Source: CAVTJL01 sp963828215
GTDB lineage: Bacteria; Pseudomonadota; Alphaproteobacteria; Geminicoccales; Geminicoccaceae
Direction of reading: 5' to 3'
DNA length: 64,000 nt
NCBI GenBank assembly: GCA_963828215.1
Contig: CAWHFO010000046.1
Location: 62,001-126,000, forward strand
Made by a program: the position numbers and the translations under genes. The notes below the pieces were generated by a model. That model searched no databases. It had not been told where the DNA came from and was given only the letters and a program-made list of their open reading frames with translations. Shown here piece after piece: positions 20,097 through 28,214 of this stretch (its first letter is position 1; every line of letters starts with the position of its first letter).

Positions 20097-20402
20097 ATGT
20101 ATCGCGCCTACCGGCTCGACAATCGCGGCCTCGGCCTGTGGCAGATGCTGGGCTGGCGGGGCATCGCCATCGTGGCGGTGGCGCTGGCGCTGGTCGTCGC
20201 CCTGGCGATCGCCGCCACCGGCCTTTTCCTCGTTCTGCTCCCGATCTTCCTCGTCGCCGGGCTGCTCGGCCGCTTCCTGGCCGCGCGCGAGGCCCGGCCT
20301 CGGCCGTCGCACCGTCCGCCCGAGGTGCTGGAGGGCCGGTTCGAGGTCCTGGACGTGGAGCCACCGCCCCCGGGACGGGGCTGGGGGCGGCCGAGCCGCT
20401 AG
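20097..20402 (+). CDS. Small membrane protein, hypothetical
   Basis: 101 residues from the ATG at 20097, preceded by GGGAGGA. A polar N-terminus (MYRAYRLDNRGLGLWQML) is followed by a long hydrophobic stretch (about residues 21-58, probably two close membrane helices) and a Pro/Arg-rich cytoplasmic tail. I recognise no family. It is transcribed divergently from the dehydrogenase gene and convergently with the GST gene. Confidence 0.65.
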   Translation: MYRAYRLDNRGLGLWQMLGWRGIAIVAVALALVVALAIAATGLFLVLLPIFLVAGLLGRFLAAREARPRPSHRPPEVLEGRFEVLDVEPPPPGRGWGRPSR

Positions 20403-20422
20403 CCCGGTCCGGCCGACGGGCG

Positions 20423-21031
20423 TCACCTGGGCTCGGTGGCCCGCATGGACGGCCGCTTCGCGAGCTGCCCGTACCAGGCCGCCAGGCCGGGTCGGCCTTC
20501 CCGCCAGCCCTCGTCGGCGAAGCGGAAGTCGAGATAGCCCAGCGCGCAGCCGATCGTGATGCTGCCGATGTCCAGCCGTCCGTCCAGGCTTTCGACGCCG
20601 GCCTCGAGATGGTCGAGGGATCGGGTGATCTTCAGCTTCTGCCCCGCGATCCACTCGGCCCAGCGGAGTGGCTCCGGACGAAGAAACGTCTCGTAGCGGG
20701 TGGCGACGCCGGCATCGAGGATGCCGTCGCCCAGCGCCTGCAAGGCGAGAGTCACCAGCCGCTCGCGGCCCGCGGGCGGAAAAAGCGCCGGGCCGGTGCC
20801 CTGGCCGTCGAGATACTCGGCGATCACGCGGGAGTTGTAGAGCGCCAGGCCGTCATCCGTGACGAGGCAGGGGATCTTGCCCAGCGGATTGTCGGCCACC
20901 ACGGCCTCGTTCGGCGCCACGGGCGTGAGCTGCCGGTTGAGGATCTCGATGCGGGAGGCCAACCCCTTCTCGTGGGCGACGACGACGACCTTGCGCCCGA
21001 AGGGCGAGGCGGGATTGGTGTGCAGTCTCAT
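20423..21031 (-). CDS. Glutathione S-transferase
   Basis: 202 residues. The N-terminal thioredoxin-like domain has MRLHTNPASPFGRKVVVVAHEKGL, where the Ser of SPF is the probable glutathione-activating residue, NPLGKIPCLVTDDGLALYNSRVIAEYLD with the cis-Pro and the Ser-Arg glutathione contacts, and an all-helical C-terminal domain ending in YLDFRFADEGWREGRPGLAAWYGQLAKRPSM. It belongs to the bacterial YibF-like GST group. Confidence 0.92.
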   Translation of the reverse strand: MRLHTNPASPFGRKVVVVAHEKGLASRIEILNRQLTPVAPNEAVVADNPLGKIPCLVTDDGLALYNSRVIAEYLDGQGTGPALFPPAGRERLVTLALQALGDGILDAGVATRYETFLRPEPLRWAEWIAGQKLKITRSLDHLEAGVESLDGRLDIGSITIGCALGYLDFRFADEGWREGRPGLAAWYGQLAKRPSMRATEPR

Positions 21032-21222
21032 CCATGGTCTCCCGAGAAGCCCGGCCGGGCGCGGCGTGGCCCCTCTCTAGCTCGTTCCGATCGCCTGCGC
21101 ATCTGCGTCTCGGGCGCCTCTGTTGACCCTCGCCGCGGGCGCGTCTAAGGGCGGCCGCACGGGCCCTGGCGGTGCGCTGGCAGCGCTCCTCGCTCGGATG
21201 GCTGGGGGGAGGCCGGCGACGG

Positions 21223-21609
21223 ATGACGCTCTATCTCTGGGTCGCGCTGGGCAGCGCGCTGGGCGGCGTGGCCCGCTTCTGGATGTCCGGGCTCGTCGCC
21301 GAGCGCATCGGCGAGGTCTTTCCCTGGGGCACGCTGACGGTGAATGTCCTGGGCTCCTTCATCATCGGCCTGTTCGGCACGCTGACCGCGGCCGACGGGC
21401 GCCTCTTCGTGCCGCCCGAGGTCCGGGTCCTGGTGATGGTCGGCTTCTGCGGGGGCTTCACCACCTTCTCGAGCTTCAGCCTGCAGACGCTGGCGCTGGC
21501 GCGGGACGGCGAGTGGCTCTGGGCCGGCGCCAACATTGTTCTCTCCGTGCTAGTCTGCCTCGTCGCCGTGTGGCTCGGCCACAGCCTCGCCGCGGCGCTC
21601 AATCGCTAG
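21223..21609 (+). CDS. crcB: Fluoride exporter CrcB/Fluc
   Basis: 128 residues with four predicted membrane helices. The signatures of Fluc channels are clear: LGGVARFWMSGLVAER, FPWGTLTVNVLGSFIIG and GFCGGFTTFSSFS, whose Phe/Ser/Thr residues line the fluoride path. The ATG at 21223 is used; it gives the usual short N-terminus before the first helix. The DUF190 partner gene follows after 12 bases. I looked for a crcB-type fluoride riboswitch in 21032-21222 and did not see one. Confidence 0.95.
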   Translation: MTLYLWVALGSALGGVARFWMSGLVAERIGEVFPWGTLTVNVLGSFIIGLFGTLTAADGRLFVPPEVRVLVMVGFCGGFTTFSSFSLQTLALARDGEWLWAGANIVLSVLVCLVAVWLGHSLAAALNR

Positions 21610-21621
21610 GGAGACCCGGCA

Positions 21622-21981
21622 ATGCAGGTCCCGGAGGCCGCCACGCTGTTGCGCATCTTCCTCGGCGAGAGCGACCGCCAGGACCATCAGCCGCTCTACG
21701 AGGCGATCGTGCTCGAGGCCCGGAAGGCCGGCCTCGCCGGCGCCACCGTGCTCAGGGGACCGATGGGCTTCGGCCATTCGAGCCACCTGCACACCGCCAA
21801 GATTCTTCGTCTGTCGGTCGACATGCCGATCATCGTCGAGATCGTCGACGCCGAGGAGAAGGTGCAGAAATTCCTGCCGGTGCTCGACGGCATGATGGGC
21901 AGCGGGCTCGTGACCCTCGAGAAGGTCCAGGTGCTCCGCTACGGCAAGATCGGCAACGGCGCCCGAGGCGGCGGGGCATAG
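21622..21981 (+). CDS. DUF190 domain protein
   Basis: 119 residues covering the whole DUF190 family: LLRIFLGESDRQDHQPLYEAIVLEARKAGLAGATVLRGPMGFGHSSHLHTAKILRLSVDMPIIVEIVDAEEKVQKFLPVLD. It is a PII-like (GlnB-fold) protein often encoded next to crcB, as here (12 bases). A regulatory role for the fluoride channel is commonly supposed but not shown. Confidence 0.92.
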   Translation: MQVPEAATLLRIFLGESDRQDHQPLYEAIVLEARKAGLAGATVLRGPMGFGHSSHLHTAKILRLSVDMPIIVEIVDAEEKVQKFLPVLDGMMGSGLVTLEKVQVLRYGKIGNGARGGGA

Positions 21982-22072
21982 GCCCGGGCCGCCTTTCTCC
22001 CGTGCCGCATGGCGGCGACCGTCGGCGGGGCCGCATCCGTCCGGCCGGGCTCGATACAACGAGGAGACGTCG

Positions 22073-23057
22073 CTGATACGAACGAGCCAGCCACCGGAGA
22101 TCGACGCGGGCCCCGCGACGGCCGAGCGCGCCGGCCTCCGGCTCCGGGCCATCCTGAACGAGGCGGGTGGCACCATCCGCCGCGAGGGCGGCGAGGCCAT
22201 CCGCGCGAGGCTGGCCGCCGCCTTCAGCGCCGCCGGCGCGGACGTCGAGATCGTCCTCGCCAGCGGCGCACGGCTGCGGGAGGTCGCCGAGGCGGCGATC
22301 GCGGCCGCCCGGGCCGGCGAGATCGACGGCATCGTCGTCGGCGGCGGCGACGGCACCATCGGCTCCTGCGCCGCGCTCGTCGCCGGCACGGGCGTGCCGA
22401 TGGGTGTCCTGCCGCTCGGCACCCTCAACCACTTCGCCCGCGACCTCGGCATGCCGCCGGACATCGAGCAGGCCGCCGCCGTGATCGCGCGGGGCCATCG
22501 GCGCCGGGTCGACATCGGCGAGGTCAACGGCGCACGCTTCGTCAACAACTCGCTGATCGGCGTCTATCCCTACATGGTCATCGAGCGCGAGCGGCGGCGG
22601 CGCCTGCACGGGCTGGGCAAGTGGCCGGCCATGGCCATCGCCTTCGTCCGCATGCTCTGGCGATTTCCGCGCCGCCGCCTGTCGCTGCACGTCGCGGGCC
22701 ACGCGGTGCCGTACCGGACCCCGCTCATGTTCGTGGGCGTGAACGAGTACGAGCTTCGACGGGCTCGAGGTGCGCCGCACGGGCGGCCTGGACGGCGGCC
22801 GGCTCTGGGTGTTCGTGGTCAAGCAGCAGAAGCCGCTGGGTCTCCTGCTGCTCGCCTGCCGTGTCTTCTTCCGCGGCCTGCGTCCGGCCCGCGATCTGGA
22901 CGTCGTGCGCTGCGTCGAGGCGGAGATCCGGACGCACGCGAGCCGCGTGCCGGTGGCCCGCGACGGCGAGGTGCATCGGATGCGCGGGCCCTTGCGCTAC
23001 AGCGTGCTGGCGGGCGCGCTCACCGTCTTCGCGCCGCCGGAGGAGCCCGCCGCTTGA
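22073..23057 (+). CDS. Diacylglycerol/lipid kinase, YegS-DAGK family (frameshifted, atypical start)
   Basis: The catalytic domain shows the GGGDGTI nucleotide loop (IVVGGGDGTIGSCAALVAGTG), the conserved VLPLGTLNHFARDLG and FVNNSLIGVYP. The frame breaks at about 22757: LMFVGVNEYE should continue FDGLEVRRTGGLDGGRLWVFVVKQQK, which lies in another frame and ends at 23057. No ATG, GTG or TTG stands at the beginning of the coding frame. The best candidate is CTG at 22073, seven bases behind GAGGAG, or a miscalled base there. It phosphorylates a lipid such as diacylglycerol at the inner membrane. The stop lies 8 bases from the next ATG. Confidence 0.83.
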
Positions 23058-23065
23058 GCGCCGCC

Positions 23066-24100
23066 ATGCCCTTCGTCTTCAGCGACGCTCACGCCGGTCA
23101 CGACCCGGCGTTCTTCATCGTCCGGGGCCAGGTCCGGCACAGCGCCGAGCAGCCCGAGCGGGCCCGAGTCCTGAAGGCCGCCGCCCTGCGCGCGGGCCTG
23201 CGCCCCGCTCCGGCCCTGAGCCACGGGCGGGCGCCCCTCCTGGCGGTGCACAGCCCGGACTATCTGAGCTTTCTCGAGCATGCGCAGCGGGACTGGCGGG
23301 CGCTCGCCGGGACGGGCCCCGAGGTCGTGGCGAACATGCACCCGCAGCGCCACGCCGCGACCTATCCGCGCTCGATCGTCGGGCGGGCCGGTTGGCACAT
23401 GGCGGACGCCGCCTGCCCGATCGGCCCAAAAACCTTCGAGGCGGCCTGCGCCTCCGCCGACGTCGCCCTCACCGCGGCAGGCCTCCTCCTGGACGGCGAG
23501 CGGCAGGCCTATGCGCTCTGCCGGCCGCCGGGCCACCACGCCTATGCCGACATGGCGGGCGGCTTTTGCTTCCTCAACAACACCGCCATCGCCGCCCGGC
23601 ATCTGCGCCGCCGATTCGAGCGGGCCGCAGTGCTCGACATCGACGTGCACCACGGCAACGGCACCCAGGGCATTTTCTGGGAGCGGCCGGACATCCTGAC
23701 CGTCTCGATCCATGCCGACCCCGCCGACTACTATCCCTTTTTCTGGGGCCACGCGCACGAGCGGGGTGTCGGAGCCGGGGCCGGCGCCAACCTCAACCTC
23801 CCGCTCCCCGTCGGCAGCGAGGATCCCTGTTGGCTGGCGGCGCTCGACGAGGCGCTGGCGGCCGTCGACGCCTTCGCCCCGGAGGCGCTGGTCCTGGCGC
23901 TCGGCCTCGACGCGCATCTGAGCGACCCGCTTCAGGGCATGCGCGTGACGACGCCGGCCTTCGCCGAGGCCGCGGCCCGCATCGCCCGCCGGCCTCTGCC
24001 CATCCTCCTCGTCCAGGAAGGCGGCTATCTCTCGCCCGAGCTCGGCCAGAACCTCGAAAGCTTCATGAGTGGCTTCTTGCGCGCGAGGGCGGGCGGCTAG
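23066..24100 (+). CDS. Histone deacetylase-family / acetylpolyamine amidohydrolase-like protein
   Basis: 344 residues, an arginase-fold zinc amidohydrolase. Visible are the active-site His pair (CRPPGHHAYADMAGGFCFLNN), the metal ligands D and H in LDIDVHHGNGTQGIFW, the third ligand in LGLDAHLSDPL and the C-terminal LLVQEGGYLSPELGQNLESFMSGF. The insertion SIHADPADYYPFFWGHAHERG resembles acetylpolyamine amidohydrolases more than eukaryotic deacetylases. Starts: ATG 23066, or TTG 23054 overlapping the kinase stop. Probably one transcript with crcB-DUF190-kinase. Confidence 0.9.
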   Translation: MPFVFSDAHAGHDPAFFIVRGQVRHSAEQPERARVLKAAALRAGLRPAPALSHGRAPLLAVHSPDYLSFLEHAQRDWRALAGTGPEVVANMHPQRHAATYPRSIVGRAGWHMADAACPIGPKTFEAACASADVALTAAGLLLDGERQAYALCRPPGHHAYADMAGGFCFLNNTAIAARHLRRRFERAAVLDIDVHHGNGTQGIFWERPDILTVSIHADPADYYPFFWGHAHERGVGAGAGANLNLPLPVGSEDPCWLAALDEALAAVDAFAPEALVLALGLDAHLSDPLQGMRVTTPAFAEAAARIARRPLPILLVQEGGYLSPELGQNLESFMSGFLRARAGG

Positions 24101-24185
24101 CTCGGCCCGAGATCGTGGCGGCGGCCGTCTGGGGTGCGGTGTCGACCGGCACGCTCACCTCGGGCGGCCCGCTCGGAACGTCGTC

Positions 24186-24587
24186 TTACTTTCGCAGCGT
24201 CTTCCACGGAGCTTCGCCCGCCACGTCGACCACCTCGTACCCCACGGGTCCGACGCAGGGTCCGAGGATCGCGACGATCTTCGCGGGCTGGTCGCCGTCA
24301 TTGAACGAGGCATGCACGACGCCGGCCGGAATGAAGGCCGAGTCGCCGGGGCCGAGCAAGCGCTTCTCGCGATCGACCCACTGCTCGATCTTGCCGGCCG
24401 TGACGAGGATCACCTCTTCCTGATCAGGGTGCTTGTGGAAGTCATGTCCTTTGCCCGGATCGAAGCTGACGGCAATCACGGTCAGTTGCTTGGCACCCGT
24501 GCTGGGCGGATCGCTGAGCCTGCTGGAGGTGCCGAAGTCATCGCCCTTGACCTCGACCTCCGTCGCGATCACGAATTTCCCAGGCAT
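24186..24587 (-). CDS. Cupin-domain protein
   Basis: 133 residues, one cupin barrel. Motif 1 is GHDFHKHPDQEEVILVTAGKIE (two His plus Glu as metal ligands) and motif 2 GPGDSAFIPAGVVHASFN (third His). The function is not identifiable. It sits alone between the deacetylase gene and the TIR island. Confidence 0.85.
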   Translation of the reverse strand: MPGKFVIATEVEVKGDDFGTSSRLSDPPSTGAKQLTVIAVSFDPGKGHDFHKHPDQEEVILVTAGKIEQWVDREKRLLGPGDSAFIPAGVVHASFNDGDQPAKIVAILGPCVGPVGYEVVDVAGEAPWKTLRK

Positions 24588-24995
24588 CGCACTCCTCCCT
24601 GCATCTGTCCTCTGATCCCCCCGAGCAGAGATCTTCCGGACGGCTTTGGTTTCCGCCGCGATGGTCCTCCTCGAAGGCATGTAGGTCAATGACAACCCCC
24701 TCGCGCGCCACGGCCGCCCGCAGGGGAAGGGACCTGCGGGGCAGCTTCCTGGTCCCACTCGTCGCGCTCGCCAGGAGGTCGATGAAGGAGAAGGGCAGGC
24801 CCCGCCACCGTGCGCCACGGACCATAGCGCTCCCGCGGATCACGCCACGGAACATCCGTCTTACCGGGCCACGGCATGGCGTTGATCATCGTCCGATGGT
24901 TCCGGGCCGGCCACCGCGTTCTCGGATGAGGAAGATGGCGACAACGCCCGGCTATTTGTGTACCCATAGCTCTCGCTTCCGAAGAGGGTGCGACC
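24588..24995. other. Gene-free stretch with a short glycosyltransferase-like fragment
   Basis: 408 bases without a supportable gene. On the minus strand, about 24772-24808 encodes LPFSFIDLLAS, nearly identical to LPFSFIDLMAS inside the glycosyltransferase at 30133-31179. The DNA at 24775-24810 and 30411-30445 is also similar. It looks like a degraded fragment. The stretch forms the left edge of the TIR/IS1380 island. Confidence 0.4.
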
Positions 24996-25733
24996 TTGCC
25001 TAAAGTCTTCTTTTCCTACTCCCGCGCCGACGAGGGACTTAGGGATCAGCTTGAGAAACAGCTCGCGATACTCAAGCGGCAGGGTGTGATCGAGACTTGG
25101 CACGACCGCCGTATCGGCGCCGGTCAGCACATAGATCGTGCCATCGATGACCACATCAACAGCGACGAGATCATACTTCTGCTCATTAGCGCCGACTTCC
25201 TGGCGTCAGACTACTGCTACGACGTCGAGATGACGCGGGCCATGGAGCGTCACAACGCGGGCGCAGCCATCGTCATCCCGGTCATTCTTCGGGCTTGCGA
25301 CTGGCGCCATGCACCCTTCGGTAAACTCAACGCCACGCCCCGCGATGGCAAGCCGATCGTGCAGTGGCCCGACCTCGATGAGGCCTTCCTTGAAGTCGCC
25401 AAGGCCGTTCGAGAGGCGTCGACGCGCGTGAGAGGGACGCGCCCCACGTCGCGAACCGAGATCAGCACAGGTGCTATAGAAGTTCCTGTGGCTTCGCAGG
25501 CCGCAGGCCCGCGATCCAGTAATCTTAGGCTTACGAAGACTTTTACACAGCGGGACAAGGATACGTTTCAGATTGAGACATTTGAGTTCATCGCGCGATT
25601 CTTCGAGAACTCGCTGGCTGAGCTTGGTGCACGTAATCAGGATTTTGAAGGTGTATTTCGTCGTGTAGACGCGAACAGGTTCTTCGCGGCTGTCTATCGT
25701 GATGGTAAGGACGTCGCGCGTGCTACGGTCTAA
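24996..25733 (+). CDS. TIR-domain protein, interrupted by an in-frame stop
   Basis: The N-terminal TIR domain (about residues 1-130) has KVFFSYSRADEGLRDQLEKQL, VIETWHDRRIGAGQHI, IILLLISADFLASDYCYDVEM and VIPVILRACDW. Glu78 of CYDVEM is in the position of the catalytic Glu of NAD-cleaving bacterial TIRs, so NADase or cyclic-ADP-ribose activity in anti-phage defence is plausible but inferred. The start is TTG 24996, behind a GAGGGTG site. The frame stops at TAA 25731-25733 (...KDVARATV), yet the same frame stays open and protein-like to 25964, so the true protein is probably 322 residues. Base composition is less GC-rich than the neighbours, suggesting transfer. Confidence 0.82.
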   Translation: MPKVFFSYSRADEGLRDQLEKQLAILKRQGVIETWHDRRIGAGQHIDRAIDDHINSDEIILLLISADFLASDYCYDVEMTRAMERHNAGAAIVIPVILRACDWRHAPFGKLNATPRDGKPIVQWPDLDEAFLEVAKAVREASTRVRGTRPTSRTEISTGAIEVPVASQAAGPRSSNLRLTKTFTQRDKDTFQIETFEFIARFFENSLAELGARNQDFEGVFRRVDANRFFAAVYRDGKDVARATV

Positions 25734-25964
25734 ACCGGTGGCGAGGCGTTTGGGCGAGGTATAAAGTACGTTAGCAGTGAAACCATGCAGAACAACACGA
25801 TCGACGAATCTCTGACCGTAGGAGCTGATGATCAGACACTCTTTCTCACCAGCCCGGGAATGCAGTCGTTCGGCAAGAGCCGCGATCAAACGCTCTCACA
25901 GGAGGGGGCGGCGGAGCTCTTCTGGAGCATTCTGATCGGCCCGCTGCAGCAGCGCCTCAGCTAG
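25734..25964 (+). other. In-frame continuation of the TIR protein beyond the stop
   Basis: Directly after the TAA the same frame encodes 76 further residues (TGGEAFGRGIKYVSSE..., TVGADDQTLFLTSPGM, then AAELFWSILIGPLQQRLS) and ends with TAG 25962-25964. There is no start codon at the junction. It completes the alpha/beta C-terminal domain begun by FEGVFRRVDANRFFAAVYRDGK. Nonsense mutation, sequencing error and programmed readthrough are the options. Confidence 0.7.
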
Positions 25965-25985
25965 TGGATCGATGGGGCGCCTAGG

Positions 25986-26516
25986 ATGCTCTTAGCGAAG
26001 GAGTTTACGGTTGGGACGCTGGCAGATGTGAAGCCTGTCTCTCTGATGCTGCCCAGAAAGGTGTCCGAGGCACCATTTCTGGTGGGATCGGTCAAGGACA
26101 CTCCGACGGCGGTCTCCCTCGGTGACGAATTTCCCTTCCATGCTGTCGGATGCACCAACGCAATGGAGTGGCGCGGGCTGGTCATCCCGAACGTGGTCAT
26201 TGAAGTTGACGAGAGAAGCTTGTTCGATCCGCAGTTCGGGCCGACTACGGTCGGGGCCATCATTAGGATCGAGACGCGCCTCGGTATACTCGCCAGGGCG
26301 GAGCCTTCGAGGGTAGGGACGTTGATGGTGGATTTGGAGGCAGATTTGGCACCGACACACGACATGAGTGCCGGCTTCACCAAATGGCGCATCGTTATCG
26401 GGGAGGGGCAGGACAAGCGCGTGCTTCGGGAAGTCGACACAGGCCGGGGTGCAGAACGCCATCCTACCCCGAAAAATTCACTGGGGCTGAGCCGGAAGGC
26501 GGCGGGCGCGGCGTAA
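25986..26516 (+). CDS. Hypothetical protein next to the TIR gene, 3' end replaced by IS1380
   Basis: 176 residues, no recognised family. Mostly beta-type sequence: FTVGTLADVKPVSLMLP, LGDEFPFHAVGCTNAMEWRGLVIPNVVIEVDERSLFD, GAIIRIETRLGILARAEPSRVGTLMVDLEADL. No signal peptide or membrane helix. It begins 21 bases after the extended TIR frame, so it may be a partner gene. The last 16 codons (from TPKNSLG) are read from the insertion element. Removing 26467-28066 rejoins the frame as ...ERHPSD and a stop, so the insertion lies three codons from the original end and may do no harm. Confidence 0.6.
   Translation: MLLAKEFTVGTLADVKPVSLMLPRKVSEAPFLVGSVKDTPTAVSLGDEFPFHAVGCTNAMEWRGLVIPNVVIEVDERSLFDPQFGPTTVGAIIRIETRLGILARAEPSRVGTLMVDLEADLAPTHDMSAGFTKWRIVIGEGQDKRVLREVDTGRGAERHPTPKNSLGLSRKAAGAA
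26467..26484 (+). repeat. IS1380 left inverted repeat
   Basis: CCCCGAAAAATTCACTGG pairs, with mismatches, with the right end at 28047-28063. It lies inside the hypothetical gene at 25986-26516. Confidence 0.65.
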
Positions 26517-26587
26517 ATGTCTGAGTTCGTGTATGTTTCTGGTGCTGAAGCAGAGACAGCACGGCTCGACGGAGTACCGCGCCCGCC

Positions 26588-27925
26588 ATGGCAGAGAATG
26601 CCTCGCTCCTCCCCGGCTTGTCACCGGTCGGCGGCAAGCCGGTGCACATCACCTTCGATGGCGGTCGGCTGACCTCGGACGTGGGCGTGCTGCTGCTGGC
26701 CGAGACCGAACGTCGGCTCGGGATCGCGCAGCGCTTGGCGCGCTGCCTCACCGACCCGCGGTCGCCGGAGCGGGTGCGGCACACGCTCACCGACATGATC
26801 CGCTTCCGGATGCTGCTGATCGCGGCCGGCTATCCGGACGCGAACGACTGCGACGCGCTGCGCCTCGACCCGGCGTTCAAGATGGCGGTCGGGCGGCTGC
26901 CCGAGAGCGGCGACGATCTGTGCTCGCAGCCGACCATGTGTCGGCTGGAGAACTTGCCCGGCGCCATCGCGCTCAAGCGGATGATGGCGGCCATGGTCGA
27001 GCTGTTCTGCGATAGCTTCACCGTGGTGCCGAACCGGATCGTGCTCGACATCGACGATACCTGCGATCCCGCCCACGGTCGGCAGCAGCTCTCCCTCTTC
27101 CACACCTACCATGACGAGCGCTGCTTCCTGCCGATCCACGTCTACGAGGCGACCACGGGCAAGCCGGTGGCGGTGATTCTGCGGCCCGGCAAGACCCCCG
27201 ACGGGGCCGAGGTCGCGCTCGTCCTGCGTCACGTCATTGGCGCCATCCGCCGGCGCTGGCCCCGTGTCGACATCCTGGTCCGCGGCGACAGCCACTACGG
27301 GCGCCACGAGGCCATGAGCTGGTGCGAGCGCAACCGGGTCGCCTACGCCTTCGGCCTCGCCGGCAACAAGGTCCTGCTCGCCCGTGTGACGGCCCTCGCC
27401 GAGGAGGCGGCCCTTCGTCGGATCGAGGGCGAGGCCGAGAAGGTCCGCCGCTACGACGAGTTCCGCTACGCCGCCAAGACCTGGAGCGTCGAGCGCCGGG
27501 TCATCGTCCGGCTGGAGGCGTCGGACCGGGGCAGCGACAGCCGGTTCATCGCCACCAACCTCGCCGGCGCGCCCCGTTGGCTGTACGAGGACGTCTACTG
27601 CGCCCGCGGTCAGGCGGAGAACCTGATCAAGGCGCACAAGCGCCACCTCGCCTCCGACCGCACCTCCTGCACCAAAGCCACCGCCAACCAATTCCGGCTG
27701 GTGCTGCACACCGCCGCCTATTGGCTCCCGCACACCCTGCGCGGTCTGGCGCCGAAGCGGTCGTTCTGGCGCGACGCCCAGTTCGACACGCTCCGCTTGG
27801 CGCTGATCAAGGTGGCCGGCCGGATCACCGAGATGGCGACCCGAATCAAGGTGGCGCTGCCGTCCGCCTGTCCCTACCGCGCCAGCCTCATACTGCTCGC
27901 CGCTTGCGCCGCGAGGCCGCCCTGA
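26588..27925 (+). CDS. IS1380-family transposase
   Basis: 445 residues, intact. Catalytic DDE residues are visible: first Asp in NRIVLDIDDTCDPAHGRQQL, second Asp in DILVRGDSHYGRHEAM, and Glu in the family signature YCARGQAENLIKAHKRHLASDRTSC. The N-terminal helix-turn-helix part (SDVGVLLLAETERRLGIAQRLARCLTD) is also conserved. The element may still be active. Confidence 0.97.
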   Translation: MAENASLLPGLSPVGGKPVHITFDGGRLTSDVGVLLLAETERRLGIAQRLARCLTDPRSPERVRHTLTDMIRFRMLLIAAGYPDANDCDALRLDPAFKMAVGRLPESGDDLCSQPTMCRLENLPGAIALKRMMAAMVELFCDSFTVVPNRIVLDIDDTCDPAHGRQQLSLFHTYHDERCFLPIHVYEATTGKPVAVILRPGKTPDGAEVALVLRHVIGAIRRRWPRVDILVRGDSHYGRHEAMSWCERNRVAYAFGLAGNKVLLARVTALAEEAALRRIEGEAEKVRRYDEFRYAAKTWSVERRVIVRLEASDRGSDSRFIATNLAGAPRWLYEDVYCARGQAENLIKAHKRHLASDRTSCTKATANQFRLVLHTAAYWLPHTLRGLAPKRSFWRDAQFDTLRLALIKVAGRITEMATRIKVALPSACPYRASLILLAACAARPP

Positions 27926-28046
27926 GTCACAGGGCGGCGTGCCCCGACCGAGCCCTTCCCCGCAAACCCCCAGCCCCGATCATCGCGCCCGCCGGCGCCA
28001 CGGCCCGCCATGCCCGTAGCAGTCCCGCTCGCGCATCCAAGGCAGT

Positions 28047-28063
28047 CCGGTGAATGATCCGGG
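28047..28063 (-). repeat. IS1380 right inverted repeat
   Basis: CCGGTGAATGATCCGGG, the inverted partner of 26467-26484. About 120 bases separate it from the transposase stop region that begins at 27926. Confidence 0.6.
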
Positions 28064-28214
28064 CTAGCGACTGAACCGCGTTTCCCAGATACGACAACGA
28101 CCTGAAGCAGAAGCTGAGCCAGCAGCCGCAGCCGCGATCGAAGACGCTCTGATCAAGAGCACACGCCCCATGCTCCCTCCCGACGACGAGTCTCCCTCGA
28201 ATGCGGCCGTTGCC

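Larger units (their letters stand above)
26467..28063 (+). mobile_element. IS1380-family insertion sequence
   Basis: About 1.6 kb with one full-length transposase gene. The ends are imperfect inverted repeats: CCCCGAAAAATTCACTGG at 26467-26484 against the complement of 28047-28063 (CCCGGATCATTCACCGG), 15 of 20 matches when the flanking bases are included. The trinucleotide CTA occurs directly outside both ends (26464-26466 and 28064-28066), consistent with a short target duplication. Boundaries are good to one or two bases. The element is inserted in the 3' end of the gene at 25986. Confidence 0.85.

Noticed and set aside
21032..21222. Fluoride riboswitch expected before crcB
   Set aside because: I could not find the conserved GGNGATGG and CTGATG-type elements or a convincing pseudoknot; a covariance-model search would decide.
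28064..28214. Coding remnant between the IS element and the PEP-mutase-like gene
   Set aside because: Only short frames without recognisable sequence; no support for a gene.
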